64,000 nt of DNA from Cladocopium goreaui (Eukaryota; Sar; Dinophyceae; Suessiales; Symbiodiniaceae): NCBI GenBank assembly GCA_947184155.2, contig CAMXCT020001378.1, forward strand, positions 1 to 64,000, in the 5' to 3' direction. Below are positions 52,840 to 63,690 of this stretch, piece by piece. Position 1 is the stretch's first letter. Each line of letters begins with the position of its first letter. A model generated the notes under the pieces. That model worked only from the letters and a program-made list of their open reading frames with translations, was not told the DNA's origin and made no database searches. The position numbers were made by a program, and so were the translations under genes.

Positions 52840-53700
52840 CAACCAATGATCAAAGCGAGTACGGGTACAAGTTCAAGATCCATAACTACGGTTTCAATAA
52901 GTATCTGTGTCTGACTACTACTTGGTGCACAAGCCAGAGTAGTATCAGCCAATACTACGTACCGTGGATGGATTGGCAGACTCCGATTACAACTGGTGGA
53001 AAGCCAAGGCAAAGGCTACATTCAGCCGCAGCTTCAGACCGATAACTGCTTGGTCCTAGATTTTCAATGGTTACTGTGGTCGCAAAGCTGCCAGAACAAC
53101 CAATATTAAACTTCACTGACACTTGCGGTGCCCAAGTGGTTGTGGCACCTTGCTCAGCGCCGATCAGTGAAAGCGCAAAATCCTGGCATCGGATTGTTCT
53201 GTCTGAAGGCTTTTCTTCCTATGAGCTCCTGTCCAGTGCCGTTGAGAACTCTGACGCTCCATCATGGCTTGGTTGCGATTGGAGTGGTCAAGTGGGGACA
53301 CCTCAATGCTTGGAGTGGAACGGATATGTGGCTGGAATGAACAATGTAGCTGACACCTACTATTGTCAGTCATGCTGGATGGGTGTGGTTGAATGAGTCA
53401 GGCTCGATGAAGACCATGGCAAAGTGTGAGCACACTACAGAAAAGGCCAGTTGCAGTGTTGCAAGCTGCTCACTGTTCGAAAGTTGCAGCTGTCACCCTC
53501 CAGGCGTCACACCATTTTCACCCTTTTGCTATGACTGCTCTTGTCAGCCTACTGCCTGGAAGATCGTTTTAGGCACTTCGGGAGGCCTTGGTAGCCTTTT
53601 TTCAGCGGTGGCTGGTTCCGTGAAGTGCCTTTCTGCGTGCAAGAAGTACCGCCGTGAACGTGCCGAGCGCAGAGGAAATATGGAAGTGCCTTTGACATGA
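52840..53700 (+). pseudogene. Remnant of lectin-like, Cys-rich, membrane-anchored protein
   Basis: Protein-like readings in successive plus-strand frames. At 52,855-52,990: YGYKFKIHNYGFNKYLCLTT and further aromatic residues. At 53,010-53,095: GYIQPQLQTDNCLVLDFQW and a following Cys. These recall the G-I-x-P...CLV.D...Q repeat of ricin-B-type beta-trefoil lectins. At 53,110-53,396 there is a Cys/Trp-rich segment. From 53,383, in another frame, come eight or more Cys (SCSLFESCSCHPP), a hydrophobic helix (VLGTSGGLGSLFSAVAGSV) and a basic tail to TGA at 53,698-53,700. At least two frame changes are needed. A decayed or intron-split surface protein is the best guess. Confidence 0.35.
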
Positions 53701-54585
53701 TGCACAGCGATCATGTTTGCGTTGGGCCAGATGCAAGGGCACCTGTCCCATGAGCAGGAGAGTCCACCGTTTAGGCAGCATACTTTTTGCAGCATCCGAT
53801 ACCACTGGTGATCAATGGCAATGTTTGCAACAGGTGTCCTCCTCAACTGGAGAACACCTGGACTGCCTAAACTAAACTTAGAGGGAAAAAAGGTGAAGTA
53901 TGTTTGGGCGCAAATGGACAGTAGACTTTGCTTGCTGCTTTTGCTGGCAACATGTTGAACCTTGCATCTATTTCATTATATTTCTCAACAGGGCACTACT
54001 GATAGGGCATTGTTGATGTGTAGTGGTGAGGGGATCTTGTGCCAGTTTGGAAGTAGACGGCGTGGAGTTTGATGCGTTAGCGTTATCCATTTGCTACCCT
54101 TGCGATAAGTTTTCTTCAACGCAAAAATTCAGGATAGTATTATTTTTTCTTGCTTCAGTGGGGCTTCCAATGTTGAAACGATTGCAAACTTTTTGGGAGG
54201 ATCGCAGGTCCAATGAAGATGAGTAGCCTCGAACAACTGCACCTGATCGGAAACCAAAATTCCCGTGTCGCCACAACATTGACGTTTGTAGAAACCAACA
54301 GTGCAAATATAGCCATCAGTGCCCGAGGCCTATAGCAAACAAAAACGAGATGCGGAGAAAAGGAAACGTTCCCAGCACTAAGTGCAAAGGGATTTTTTTA
54401 TAAAATTTTTGTACAGGCCTTCAACGTCACGCGAGAGCGAGTGGGTAAAAATGATGGTGCAAGAACTGTTCAGCAATGACCTGTGCACTTGGAACACATG
54501 ATCAAATATTGTAAATGGAGGATGCTGCAGGTGACTTCTGTGATTTTTTGATGTCCAGTTCCATCCAATATCGGAGGTTCCGGCG
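53701..54585. other. Interval without recognised genes
   Basis: Only short frames (for example 54,023-54,226, plus) with no identifiable character. Confidence 0.5.
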
Positions 54586-54924
54586 ATGCATGTCGGTGAA
54601 CGTGTGTTTTTTTTTTCAACGTTGCTTGGGCTCAAGGACCTCTCGGAGGTTCGGAGGAACTGTTTGATATCAATTGAGTCAATTGAGACGGTTTCCTCCT
54701 TTGGACGAACCCGAGCTGATCCTTTGTGGGTTCCTCGACTCCTCGACTGTCGTACATTTTCTCCAGGTTTCGTGGAAGCAATTAAGTTCATGCCAAAGAC
54801 TGCGTTGATGGTTTCGAACAGTGTGCTTCCTTCCAAACTCAAAGAACTTTGTCATGGGACCCGTCAGGCGTTGAAAGGTTGCTTGGCCGCAGTTTGCGCT
54901 CATTTTGAGGAGTTGCACTTTTGA
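54586..54924 (+). CDS. Unassigned 112-codon ORF
   Basis: ATG start, stop at 54,922-54,924. Contains LLGLKDLSEVRRNCLISIES and a Cys-containing C-terminus (LKGCLAAVCAHFEELHF). Plausible composition but no recognised domain and no supporting context. Confidence 0.2.
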   Translation: MHVGERVFFFSTLLGLKDLSEVRRNCLISIESIETVSSFGRTRADPLWVPRLLDCRTFSPGFVEAIKFMPKTALMVSNSVLPSKLKELCHGTRQALKGCLAAVCAHFEELHF

Positions 54925-55475
54925 AGAACCATTTGTCATGTGTTGCTTTCTGTCAGATATAAGATCGATTGAGACACGGTCTTCTGCAGGGAACTAAACT
55001 TGATCGTCGGGTGAACAAAGCTCTGGAAGGTGCCGTGGCAGCCCTTTCTTGAATGACTTTTATTTTTTCATTGGACATTTTCAATTATGATTTGGTCGTT
55101 TTGTTTGGATTGTTGCGCAAAACCTTCAAGAATCATTGCATGTTTCAAACCTTCAAACTTTGCAGTCTCTGTGCCCACATTTTGATGCCAGAATGCTAGA
55201 AACATGCAGAGAGTTTTGTCTCCCAGAACTTGTACATACTGTCTCTTTGGCATTTGGCTTGACAGGCAACCAGCTGGGCAAGGCTCCGCTTTACGATTGC
55301 TTTTTTGTCTTTGGTTGTTCACTGTCTAGTGTTTCATGAGCGACACACTACTTTGTGAGGTTTTGTCATGTTGAAAATGGACTGCTCCTCAGATTTTGTT
55401 CACAATGGAGGTTGCTTAACTTCCTACTTTTGCGCACCACAGTCGCTCTCGTTCCTTTCCCGTTGAAGTGTTCAG

Positions 55476-55655
55476 GCACACAACTTTGAGAGCGTGGAGC
55501 CGGTGGTCGAGAAGGCCATAGAACCCATGGAGGTTGAGGAAGCTGCGGAACCGGAAGGTGAAGTGGAGAATTCCGTGTGGCTGAGGGCACGCAGAAAGCG
55601 TTGGGCGGATGAAACGGACACCGGTGAGGAAGAGAGTGAAGGGAAAGTTCCTTGA
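55476..55655 (+). CDS. Candidate 3' terminal exon, acidic/basic tail
   Basis: GTGTTCAG|GC at 55,468-55,477 looks like a splice acceptor. The frame then reads NFESVEPVVEKAIEPMEVEE, an acidic run, then WLRARRKRWADETD and GEEESEGKVP, ending in TGA at 55,653-55,655. Upstream the frame closes at once, as expected for an intron. No family is recognised. Charge segregation suggests a nuclear or scaffold protein tail, which is speculative. Confidence 0.3.
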   Translation, partial: AHNFESVEPVVEKAIEPMEVEEAAEPEGEVENSVWLRARRKRWADETDTGEEESEGKVP

Positions 55656-56344
55656 CAGATGCCGAAAGATTTTCCACTGTTTTAGTGCAATGAAGTCGGA
55701 AGACATCACTTCTAGCTTGAGCAAGGTAACAGGTAACAATCCAAAACAACCTGAGCTTCACCCCATCTTCCTTGATAGATCTTGACAGAACAGGAACGGT
55801 TCTTTCGCAGGAATTGACCACCTTTCATTCAGCCCTCATGTCAAATCAGTGATGCTCAGGTTTCCTGCTGTAAAAAGTTCGAGTTCGGATCCCAGTTTCC
55901 ACAATCAACAGGGCAGTGAGCCAACAGCATTTCATTTGCCAAAAATCGCGATCCCAGATTCTTAATCTTATCAACAACCGATACAAGAAGCAAGATGCAG
56001 CTTCCGCCGCTTTCATTTGAAGTTTCAAATTCCTTCCAGATCAGTGTTTTGAAGGTGGCTCATGCAAGCAGTGCACCCTTTTTTCTTCCCCAGGATTCTT
56101 GCTCGACCTAACTTTTATGATAAGTGATAAGTGTATGTTTGGTCGCATGTGAGCAGGTGTAAACATCACGAAAGGTAGCCTCCCAACGGGCTACCTGGAG
56201 TTTTACTTTGCGAAGCAAAGGGGTGGGCTGGACCCCTTATCCCTGAACGACCAGGAGAAAGGGACCCCCCCCTCCCCCCCTCCTCCCCTCCTATGGTACC
56301 TTCCTTCCATTTGGACCGCGGATGATTTTCTGCATGGCTCAACA
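55656..56344. other. Interval without recognised genes
   Basis: Nothing supported apart from a C-run (CCCCCCCTCC) near 56,265-56,290. Confidence 0.5.
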
Positions 56345-56427
56345 TCGTCATCATCATCATCATCATCGTCGTCGTCGTCGTCGTCGTTGTCGTCGTCGTC
56401 ATCATCTTCATCATCATCATCGTCGTC
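56345..56427 (+). repeat. CAT/CGT trinucleotide microsatellite
   Basis: Alternating blocks of CAT and CGT/CGTCGT repeats. Confidence 0.9.
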
Positions 56428-56814
56428 ATTCGTTTACCCAAACGCTCGGTTGTTTATGATTTATTAATGTTTCTGATGTTTATCTGATGATCATATGGCC
56501 CATGATATCATGTTCGGAATAACTCCCACCCATGAGAGTCTAACTTGGATGGTAACTAGGCAGCAGCTTTTTGAACCACGGCTATATTTTTCAGGATCCC
56601 TCTGATAATCTAAGCCACCAACGGATAGTATTCATTTTCAACATGTGGATCATCTACAACAAGTGGAACAATTAGTGGATTTTTGATTGGCTTGTTAGGG
56701 CATTCTGACGTTTAGCACACATGTGAGAAGGAAAAGGTCGGAGCCACTGATGATTTTGCACCATCAGGGATTTAGTGCGCCAGAGTTAGCATCGATTGAG
56801 TCAAGTGGCCCTGC

Positions 56815-56875
56815 ATTATCATCATCATCAACATCGTCGTCATCATCATCATCATCATCATCATGATCATCAGCA
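56815..56875 (+). repeat. CAT trinucleotide microsatellite
   Basis: ATCATCATC run with a few substitutions. Confidence 0.85.
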
Positions 56876-57018
56876 GCGCAGAGCATCGACCACCCACCCT
56901 GCCATCTTATTATCATCACTTACCTGCGTCACCTGCGACACACCTGCCTTTCGTGTCCCCCCTTCTCAAGTGATGTTGTTGTATAATGCAAACCGTTTTG
57001 TGAAGGACTTTCTATGCA

Positions 57019-57251
57019 TCACTCCTGCAACAAGCACTCCAGATCTCAACAAAAGACAGCCTAGGTTGCAGAAAGATTTCGGGAACATTGACATGATAAT
57101 GGCGGCAAAGATGCTTGATAAGAAGTTGGGAAACCGGATGCCTTTGACTCTGCAGGTGGCTCGTCATGTGTTCGAACAATACCCGAAGTTCGTGTTTTGT
57201 GACACAGCGAGTGTTCATGCCAACGTGGCGGTCTTTGTTTTGTTGTGCTAG
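57019..57251 (+). CDS. Unassigned short coding-like segment
   Basis: The frame reads TSTPDLNKRQPRLQKDFGNI, then MAAKMLDKKLGNRMPLTLQV and a Cys/His-containing end, stopping at 57,249-57,251. The upstream part of the open frame is microsatellite (His-run) and unlikely to be coding. It could be an exon remnant; no domain recognised. Confidence 0.2.
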
Positions 57252-57690
57252 TACATTTTCGGATTCTTGCGGGGTGATGCTCCATTCTGAGGCCACGCCA
57301 GACCAAAACCCAGATTGACCACCGCAGATCCAAGCCAACTTACGCTGGAGCTGTTTGATGCACCCCAGTGCCTTGCAGCATCCCATTGATGTGTAGGTGT
57401 AGATTCCCTCCGTGTGCTTGAGATAAATGGCACGCATGAAAAGAACATGTGGAATTTGCTTCCCTTCAAACCTTGCTGCGAGCGAATGGATTGATTGAAC
57501 GGAGATAATTTCCGTCAAGTTGAAGAGGCTCTCCGGCAGCCTTGTTCTTACACATAGACAGATGACAAATGATTCCGGACGTTGCACGAAGCTGTTTGAT
57601 GCACCTCAGTGCCTTGCAGCATCCCATTGATGTGTAGATTCCCTCCGTGTGCTTGTGATAAATGGCACGCATGAAAAGAAAATGTGGAAT

Positions 57691-58103
57691 AGCCGGGTTC
57701 GTGCTGGCAGGATTTTTTTCCTGACCCTGTGCCCAAAAATATTATCCCTCTAGGAAATTTGTTCAGCCCCAACTTTGGTATTTTCAAAGTTCAGGGGGGT
57801 TGTCCCATGGAAAAATATTCAGCGACACTGGGGTTGCAACCAAAGAAAAGTGTGGAGTTTCTCGGAACGGAGTTTGTTGGAGACTTGCAAAGGGATAAAC
57901 AGGGCCTTGGCCACTGGAACTTTATCCAGAGATGTTTGCCCCCATGGTCCCACAATTGATTCTGGATATTTTTTGTGTACCATGTACGCCTGGGGGTTGT
58001 GCCCCTTTTTGGGAATGGACATTTATTCCGAAAAAAGCTTGGCCCCAAGAAATTTATCCGGGATAAATTTGGGTACAACCCCCTGTAGGCACCACACACG
58101 GGG
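57691..58103. mobile_element. 413-bp insertion with 9-bp target duplication (MITE-like)
   Basis: ATGTGGAAT flanks the insert on both sides (57,682-57,690 and 58,104-58,112). The flanks join into the uninterrupted repeat unit seen at 57,435-57,470 (ATGTGGAATTTGCTTCCCTT). Ends AGCCGGGTTCGTGCTGGCAGG and, inverted, CCCCGTGTGTGGTGCCTACA share GTGC and CAGG spacing, so terminal inverted repeats are weak. Nine-base duplications are typical of Mutator-like transposons. No transposase is encoded. Confidence 0.7.
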
Positions 58104-58463
58104 ATGTGGAATTTGCTTCCCTTCAAACCTTGCTGCGGGCGAATGGATTGAACGGAGATAATTTCCGTCAAGTTGAAGAGGCTCCCCGGCAGCGTTGTTC
58201 TTACACATAGACCGATGACAAATGATTGCGGACGTTGCACTCCTTGCAACTGTGGGTTGCCGAAGGTCAAAAGGGAACTTTTGTTGACCGATTTGCCCAA
58301 TTTTCTTTGCGAAGAGCTGGAAAATGTGATGGTCCCCAGCATTCTTGTGGACTTGCTCAGGTGGAAGCATATGAGGAGTGTGTAATCCTGGGGAAGTGTG
58401 TAGGACGCCATGTTCTTCCTGTGCGCTTAGACAGGAAGATGCATTGCTTGGAAAGATCAGTGT

Positions 58464-58904
58464 TTGTCCGTTCAGCTACAATCAGACATGTGTTGCAACT
58501 TGCAACAGCGAAAGCCAAAATGCGTGGAAGCCTTTGCTCCTGTCGTAGATGCCATATGCAAAGCAAACGGCAGTCTTGAGCCACAGTTTTATCATTTGTC
58601 ATGGCTGTTGAGAGCACATAGAGACTTCACAGCAGAAGAGCTTATATCTCTATTCCGAAGCAGTTCAAAGAGAGGATGCTTTTGTGACGAGGATAGGGAT
58701 GGAAAGTCAGTCCTTGAAATCCTTGGAAGGTGGTGTATAGCACCCCGGAAGGCTCGCTGCTTGGAAAGCTTGGCAGAGCGTCAACTTGTTTGCGCAACTT
58801 GCTGCAAGCACACTAAAAGCAAAAGCCACAGCAGGGGTAAAAAGTTACCTGGTTGGAAGCTGCGCGGGCAAAGAAAAGGCAGTCTTAAGCAGATGTTCAC
58901 ATAG
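58464..58904 (+). CDS. Coding-like unit of the array with FTAEE module
   Basis: Open plus-strand frame without a clear ATG. Readings include QSDMCCNLQQRKPKCVEAFA, then HRDFTAEELISLFRSSSKRG with CDEDRDG, then a Cys/Lys-rich end (CATCCKHTKSKSHSRGKK), stopping at 58,902-58,904. It is the least interrupted version of this module in the array. No known family recognised; function unknown. Confidence 0.3.
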   Translation: MSVQLQSDMCCNLQQRKPKCVEAFAPVVDAICKANGSLEPQFYHLSWLLRAHRDFTAEELISLFRSSSKRGCFCDEDRDGKSVLEILGRWCIAPRKARCLESLAERQLVCATCCKHTKSKSHSRGKKLPGWKLRGQRKGSLKQMFT

Positions 58905-58936
58905 CATCAACCCATTCCACTGCATTTAGAAGCAAG

Positions 58937-59416
58937 TTGAAGAGGCTCCCCGGCAGCGTTGTTCTTACACATAGACCGATGACAAATGATTGCGGACGTT
59001 GCACTCCTTGTAACTGTGAGTTGCCGAAGGTCAAAAGGGAACTTTTGTTAACAGATTTGCCCAACTTCTCTTTGCGAAGAGCTGGAAAATGTGAGGATCC
59101 TCGGCATTCTGGTGGAGTTGCTCAGTTTCGTCCCAATGTCGCCCTAGCATTTTTGTTGACTCCAGGCATGACGAGAGCGCTCGAAAGATTCACAGCAGAA
59201 GCATTTGCATCTCTATTCAACCAAGTCAAGGAGAGGATGCTCATGTGGCAACAACAAGCATTAAAGTCTTGCCCCACCTACCCGCATACCTCTTCGATAG
59301 CATGTCCAAGCAAATCCATCCAATCCATCATTTCTTCCTGCGAGTGGGACTTGAATACTGTGGGAAAGATGCACAGGAGATGCAAGGTTTTGCAGATTCC
59401 CTCCATGTGCTTGTGA
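58937..59416 (+). CDS. Coding-like unit of the array, second version
   Basis: ATG start. Begins KRLPGSVVLTHRPMTNDCGR with CTPCNC, continues through LPNFSLRRAGKC and contains ALERFTAEAFASLFNQVKER (about 59,180-59,240). It ends at 59,416 within the block shared with 61,634. Weakly supported; the same opening recurs at 58,173 and, altered, at 59,820 and 62,180. Confidence 0.25.
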   Translation: MKRLPGSVVLTHRPMTNDCGRCTPCNCELPKVKRELLLTDLPNFSLRRAGKCEDPRHSGGVAQFRPNVALAFLLTPGMTRALERFTAEAFASLFNQVKERMLMWQQQALKSCPTYPHTSSIACPSKSIQSIISSCEWDLNTVGKMHRRCKVLQIPSMCL

Positions 59417-60413
59417 TAAATAGCACAGATGAAAAGAGAACGTGGAGTTTGCTTCCCTTCAAACCTTGCTGCGGACGGATTGATTGATTGATTGATTGAT
59501 TGAACGGGAAACATTTCCGTCAAGCTGATTCCGACTGCAGCAATCCTGTCCTGTTCTTCTGGGAAGCGCAGAAAGTTCACAGTGCAAGAGTTTTATCGTA
59601 AATCTGAACAAAGTCAGAGAGAGGATGTTTGAGTGGCAAGGATTCCGGTGGCATCGTTTCAAGCAACTTTCCTCTCAGTTTACTCACAATTTTCAACGCC
59701 CGTGGTGTGAGAGGCTTTCCACGCGGTCCTTTGCCATGGGCTGTCGAGGGGCTTTTTCTTGCTGTGGACGGATTCATTGATTGAACGGAAGCAATATGAA
59801 ACAATATTCGTCAAGCTCAAGAGTCTCTCCGGCAGCATTTTTCTTACAGACAGACATATGAGAAATGAATGCGGGCCTTGCACTCCTTGCAACTGTAGGT
59901 TGCCAACAGATTTGCCCAACTTCTCTTTGCGAAGAGCTGGAAAATGTGATGGTCCCCAGCATTCTTGTGGACTTGCTCAGGTGGAAGCATATGAGGATGG
60001 TGCAATCCTGGGGAAGCGTGTAGAACACCATGTTGCGCCACATCCAAAGCACACAGGAAGATGCATTGCTTGGAAAGATCAGTGTTTGTCCGTTCAGCTA
60101 CAATCAGACATGTGTTGCAACTTGCAACAGCGAAAGCCAAAATGCGTGGAAGCCTTTGCTCCTGTCGTAGACGCCATGTGCAAACCGCAGGCTTCAGCCA
60201 TGGTTTGACAATATGTCAGTCATGGCTGTGGAAAAAGTTCTGCTGAGCAAATTAACCTTACCCGGCTATGCGCTTGCTGGAAAATGAGCGAAATGAAATG
60301 AGCCAAGGCTTTGGATTTTTCTTGCCTGGACACGCTCTTGAACTCGCTTCACAGAAGGTCACCAAGGAGCTTCATTGCTGCATGTTTGATGAATCCTTGC
60401 TGTATTGCGCATG
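59277..60413 (+). repeat. Large direct repeat, copy A
   Basis: From CCTACCCGCATACCTC it is almost identical to 61,634-62,774, including the GATTGATT run (one unit shorter here) and the frame at 59,759-60,208 (LSGSIFLTDRHMRNECG). Offset is about 2.36 kb. Confidence 0.9.
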
Positions 60414-61050
60414 CTGGGGAAGTGTGAAGAAATGACCAGCAAGCCACAAGACAAGCTTGGCGGGAGGACTGCCGAAAATTCTGGCTATGCATCGCTGTGT
60501 CAAATGTCACATGCTCATTTGAGGAGGCCGAAGTTGTCCAGAGCAGATTACGGCTGAAGTGGCTTTCGGAAAGCAGACTTGCACAGTTCCGCAGTTTCTT
60601 CCCAATGTCGTCCTAGCATGTGTCTTGACTCCAGGCATGAGGAGAGCGCTCGAACGAAATCAAACGAACAAAGTTTTTGGATTCTGCTTGCCTGGGGGAC
60701 CCTTTTGAAGTCGTTTCACAGAAGGTCACCAAGGAGCTTCATTGCTGCAGGTTTGATGAATCCTTGCTGTATTGCGCGTGCTTGGGAAGCATAAAGAAAT
60801 TGACCAGCAAGCAACAAGATAAGCTTTGCTGGAGGTCTGCCGAAAATTCTTGAGGAGCACGAAGTTGTCCAGATCAAATTACGGCTCTGTGTGCTCAAGT
60901 GTGTGTTTGGCAAGCAGACTTCCGCCGTTCCACTCTTTCGAGCATGTGTTTTGACACCGGGCATGAAAGCGGTCCAAAAATTCACAGCAGAAGAATTTGC
61001 ATCTCTATTCCCAGCCACGTCAAAGAGAGGATGCTCTTGTGGCAACAAGG
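60350..61050 (+). repeat. Internal duplication in copy A
   Basis: TCACCAAGGAGCTTCATTGC occurs near 60,360 and again near 60,726, each followed by TTTGATGAATCCTTGCTGTA. Copy B has only one of these, matching the second to at least 61,040, so about 365 bp were gained or lost by unequal exchange. An FTAEEFASLF module lies near 60,985. Confidence 0.75.
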
Positions 61051-61633
61051 AACGGAGACTCAAAGCGGGTCACTATTCCTGAAAAGGATTTGGCCTGGCT
61101 TTCCAAGGAGCACATAGAGACTTCACAGCAGAAGAGCTTATATCTCTATTCCGAAGCAATTCAAAGAGAGGATGCTTTTGCGACGAGGATAGGGATGTAA
61201 AGTCAATCCTTGAAATCCTTGGAAGGTGGTGTATAGCCCCGCGGAAGGCTCGGATTCATCTTTTTCTCCAGTTGCAAAGATTTAATTGTCTGCACAGCTT
61301 GCTACACGCACATTAAAAATTAGAGCACGAGGAAACCGTTGCTTGCTATAGCCTTGCAGTGCAAACCAACATGCCATTTGATAAAAAGAGAATGTGGAGT
61401 TTGCTTTCCTTCAAACCTTGCTGCGGACGGACCATTGATTGAACGGCAACCATTTCCGTTGAGCTGAAGAGCCTCTCACCTAAAGATTTGAACCACATGG
61501 ACCGCAGATTTCTCAGGGCTGCTCCGATTGCAATCTAAGGGAGGCGCGTTCAAGTGAACCCCATAGCTGGCTGCAAGCATGCTAAAGGCCAAAATGTTGC
61601 AGTGCTTGCAAAGCCCATTGGCAGACAAAATGT

Positions 61634-61834
61634 CCTACCCGCATACCTCTTCGATAGCATGTCCAAGCAAATCCATCCAATCCATCATTTCTTCCTGCGA
61701 GTGGGACTTGAATACTGTGAGAAAGATGCACAGGAGATGCAAGGTTTTGCAGATTCCCTCCATGTGCTTGTGATAAATAGCACAGATGAAAAGAGAACGT
61801 GGAGTTTGCTTCCCTTCAAACCTTGCTGCGGACG

Positions 61835-61865
<31 letters not shown>

Positions 61866-62774
61866 CGGGAAACATTTCCGTCAAGCTGATTCCGACTGCA
61901 GCAATCCTGTCCTGTTCTTCTGGGAAGCGCAGAAAGTTCACAGCGCAAGAGTTTTATCGTAAATCTGAACAAAGTCAGAGAGAGGATGTTTGAGTGGCAA
62001 GGATTCCGGTGGCATCGTTTCAAGCAACTTTCCTCTCAGTTTACTCACAATTTTCAACGCCCGTGGTGTGAGAGGCTTTCCACGCGGTCCTTTGCCATGG
62101 GCTGTCGAGGGGCTTTTTCTTGCTGTGGACGGATTCATTGATTGAACGGAAGCAATATGAAGCAATATTCGTCAAGCTCAAGAGTCTCTCCGGCAGCATT
62201 TTTCTTACAGACAGACATATGAGAAATGAATGCGGGCCTTGCACTCCTTGCAACTGTAGGTTGCCAACAGATTTGCCCAACTTCTCTTTGCGAAGAGCTG
62301 GAAAATGTGATGGTCCCCAGCATTCTTGTGGACTTGCTCAGGTGGAAGCATATGAGGATGGTGCAATCCTGGGGAAGCGTGTAGAACACCATGTTGCGCC
62401 ACATCCAAAGCACACAGGAAGATGCATTGCTTGGAAAGATCAGTGTTTGTCCGTTCAGCTACAATCAGACATGTGTTGCAACTTGCAACAGCGAAAGCCA
62501 AAATGCGTGGAAGCCTTTGCTCCTGTCGTAGACGCCATGTGCAAACCGCAGGCTTCAGCCATGGTTTGACAATATGTCAGTCATGGCTGTGGAAGAAGTT
62601 CTGCTGAGCAAATTAACCTTACCCGGCTATGCGCTTGCTGGAAAATGAGCGACATGAAATGAGCCAAGGCTTTGGATTTTTCTTGCCTGGACACGCTCTT
62701 GAACTCGCTTCACAGAAGGTCACCAAGGAGCTTCATTGCTGCATGTTTGATGAATCCTTGCTGTATTGCGCGTG
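61634..62774 (+). repeat. Large direct repeat, copy B
   Basis: Near-identical to copy A. The preceding block 61,485-61,640 (GATTTGAACCACATGGAC...) recurs at 63,418-63,580, giving a B-to-C period of about 1.93 kb. Confidence 0.9.
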
Positions 62775-63417
62775 CTTGGGAAGCATAAAGAAATTGACCA
62801 GCAAGCAACAAGATAAGCTTTGCTGGAGGTCTGCCGAAAATTCTTGAGGAGCACGAAGTTGTCCAGATCAAATTACGGCTCTGTGTGCTCAAGTGTGTGT
62901 TTGGCAAGCAGACTTCCGCCGTTCCACTCTTTCGAGCATGTGTTTTGACACCGGGCATGAAAGCGGTCCAAAAATTCACAGCAGAAGAATTTGCATCTCT
63001 ATTCCCAGCCACGTCAAAGAGAGGATGCTCTCGCAGCAAAGAAAGGGTTTGACAGGTCTTTCAAGGTCTTACCCAAACCACTCCCAAAGGCAAGACAACC
63101 GAGCTGGAACAGAGACTCACAGCGGACGTTTATTCCTGAATATATGTTTAAATTGGCCTGGCCTGCCTGCCAAGGAGCACATCGAGACTTCACAGCAGAA
63201 GAGCTTTTATAGTTATTCGGAAGCAAGTCGAAGAGATGATGGTCGTGTGGTGGGGATAAGGATGGGGAGTTGGAAGGTGGTGTAGCACCCGGGAAGCCTC
63301 GCTGCTTGAAACTTGCTGCAAGCACACTAAGAGCCAGAGCATGGGGAAAACGTTGCTAGCTATAGCTTTGCAATACAAGGCGCCATGCCAGTCATATTGA
63401 ATTGCGCTCCAACCTAA

Positions 63418-63690
63418 AGATTTGAACCACATGGACTGCAGATTTCCCAGGGCTGCTCCGATTGCAATCTAAGGGAGGCGCGTTCAAGTGAACCCCATAG
63501 CTGGCTGCAAGCATGCTAAAGGCCAAAATGTTGCAGTGCTTGCAAAGCCCATTGGACCTGAACGCAGACAAAATGTCCTACCCGCATACCTCTTCGATAG
63601 CATGTCCAAGCAAATCCATCCAATCCATCATTTCTTCCTGCGATTGGGACTTGAATACTGTGAGAAAGATGCACAGGAGATGCAAGGTTG
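63418..63690 (+). repeat. Direct repeat, copy C (partial)
   Basis: Matches 61,485-61,750 through CATGCTAAAGGCCAAAATG and the CCTACCCGCATACCTC block, with an 8-bp insertion (ACCTGAAC). Similarity ends near 63,690. Confidence 0.85.
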
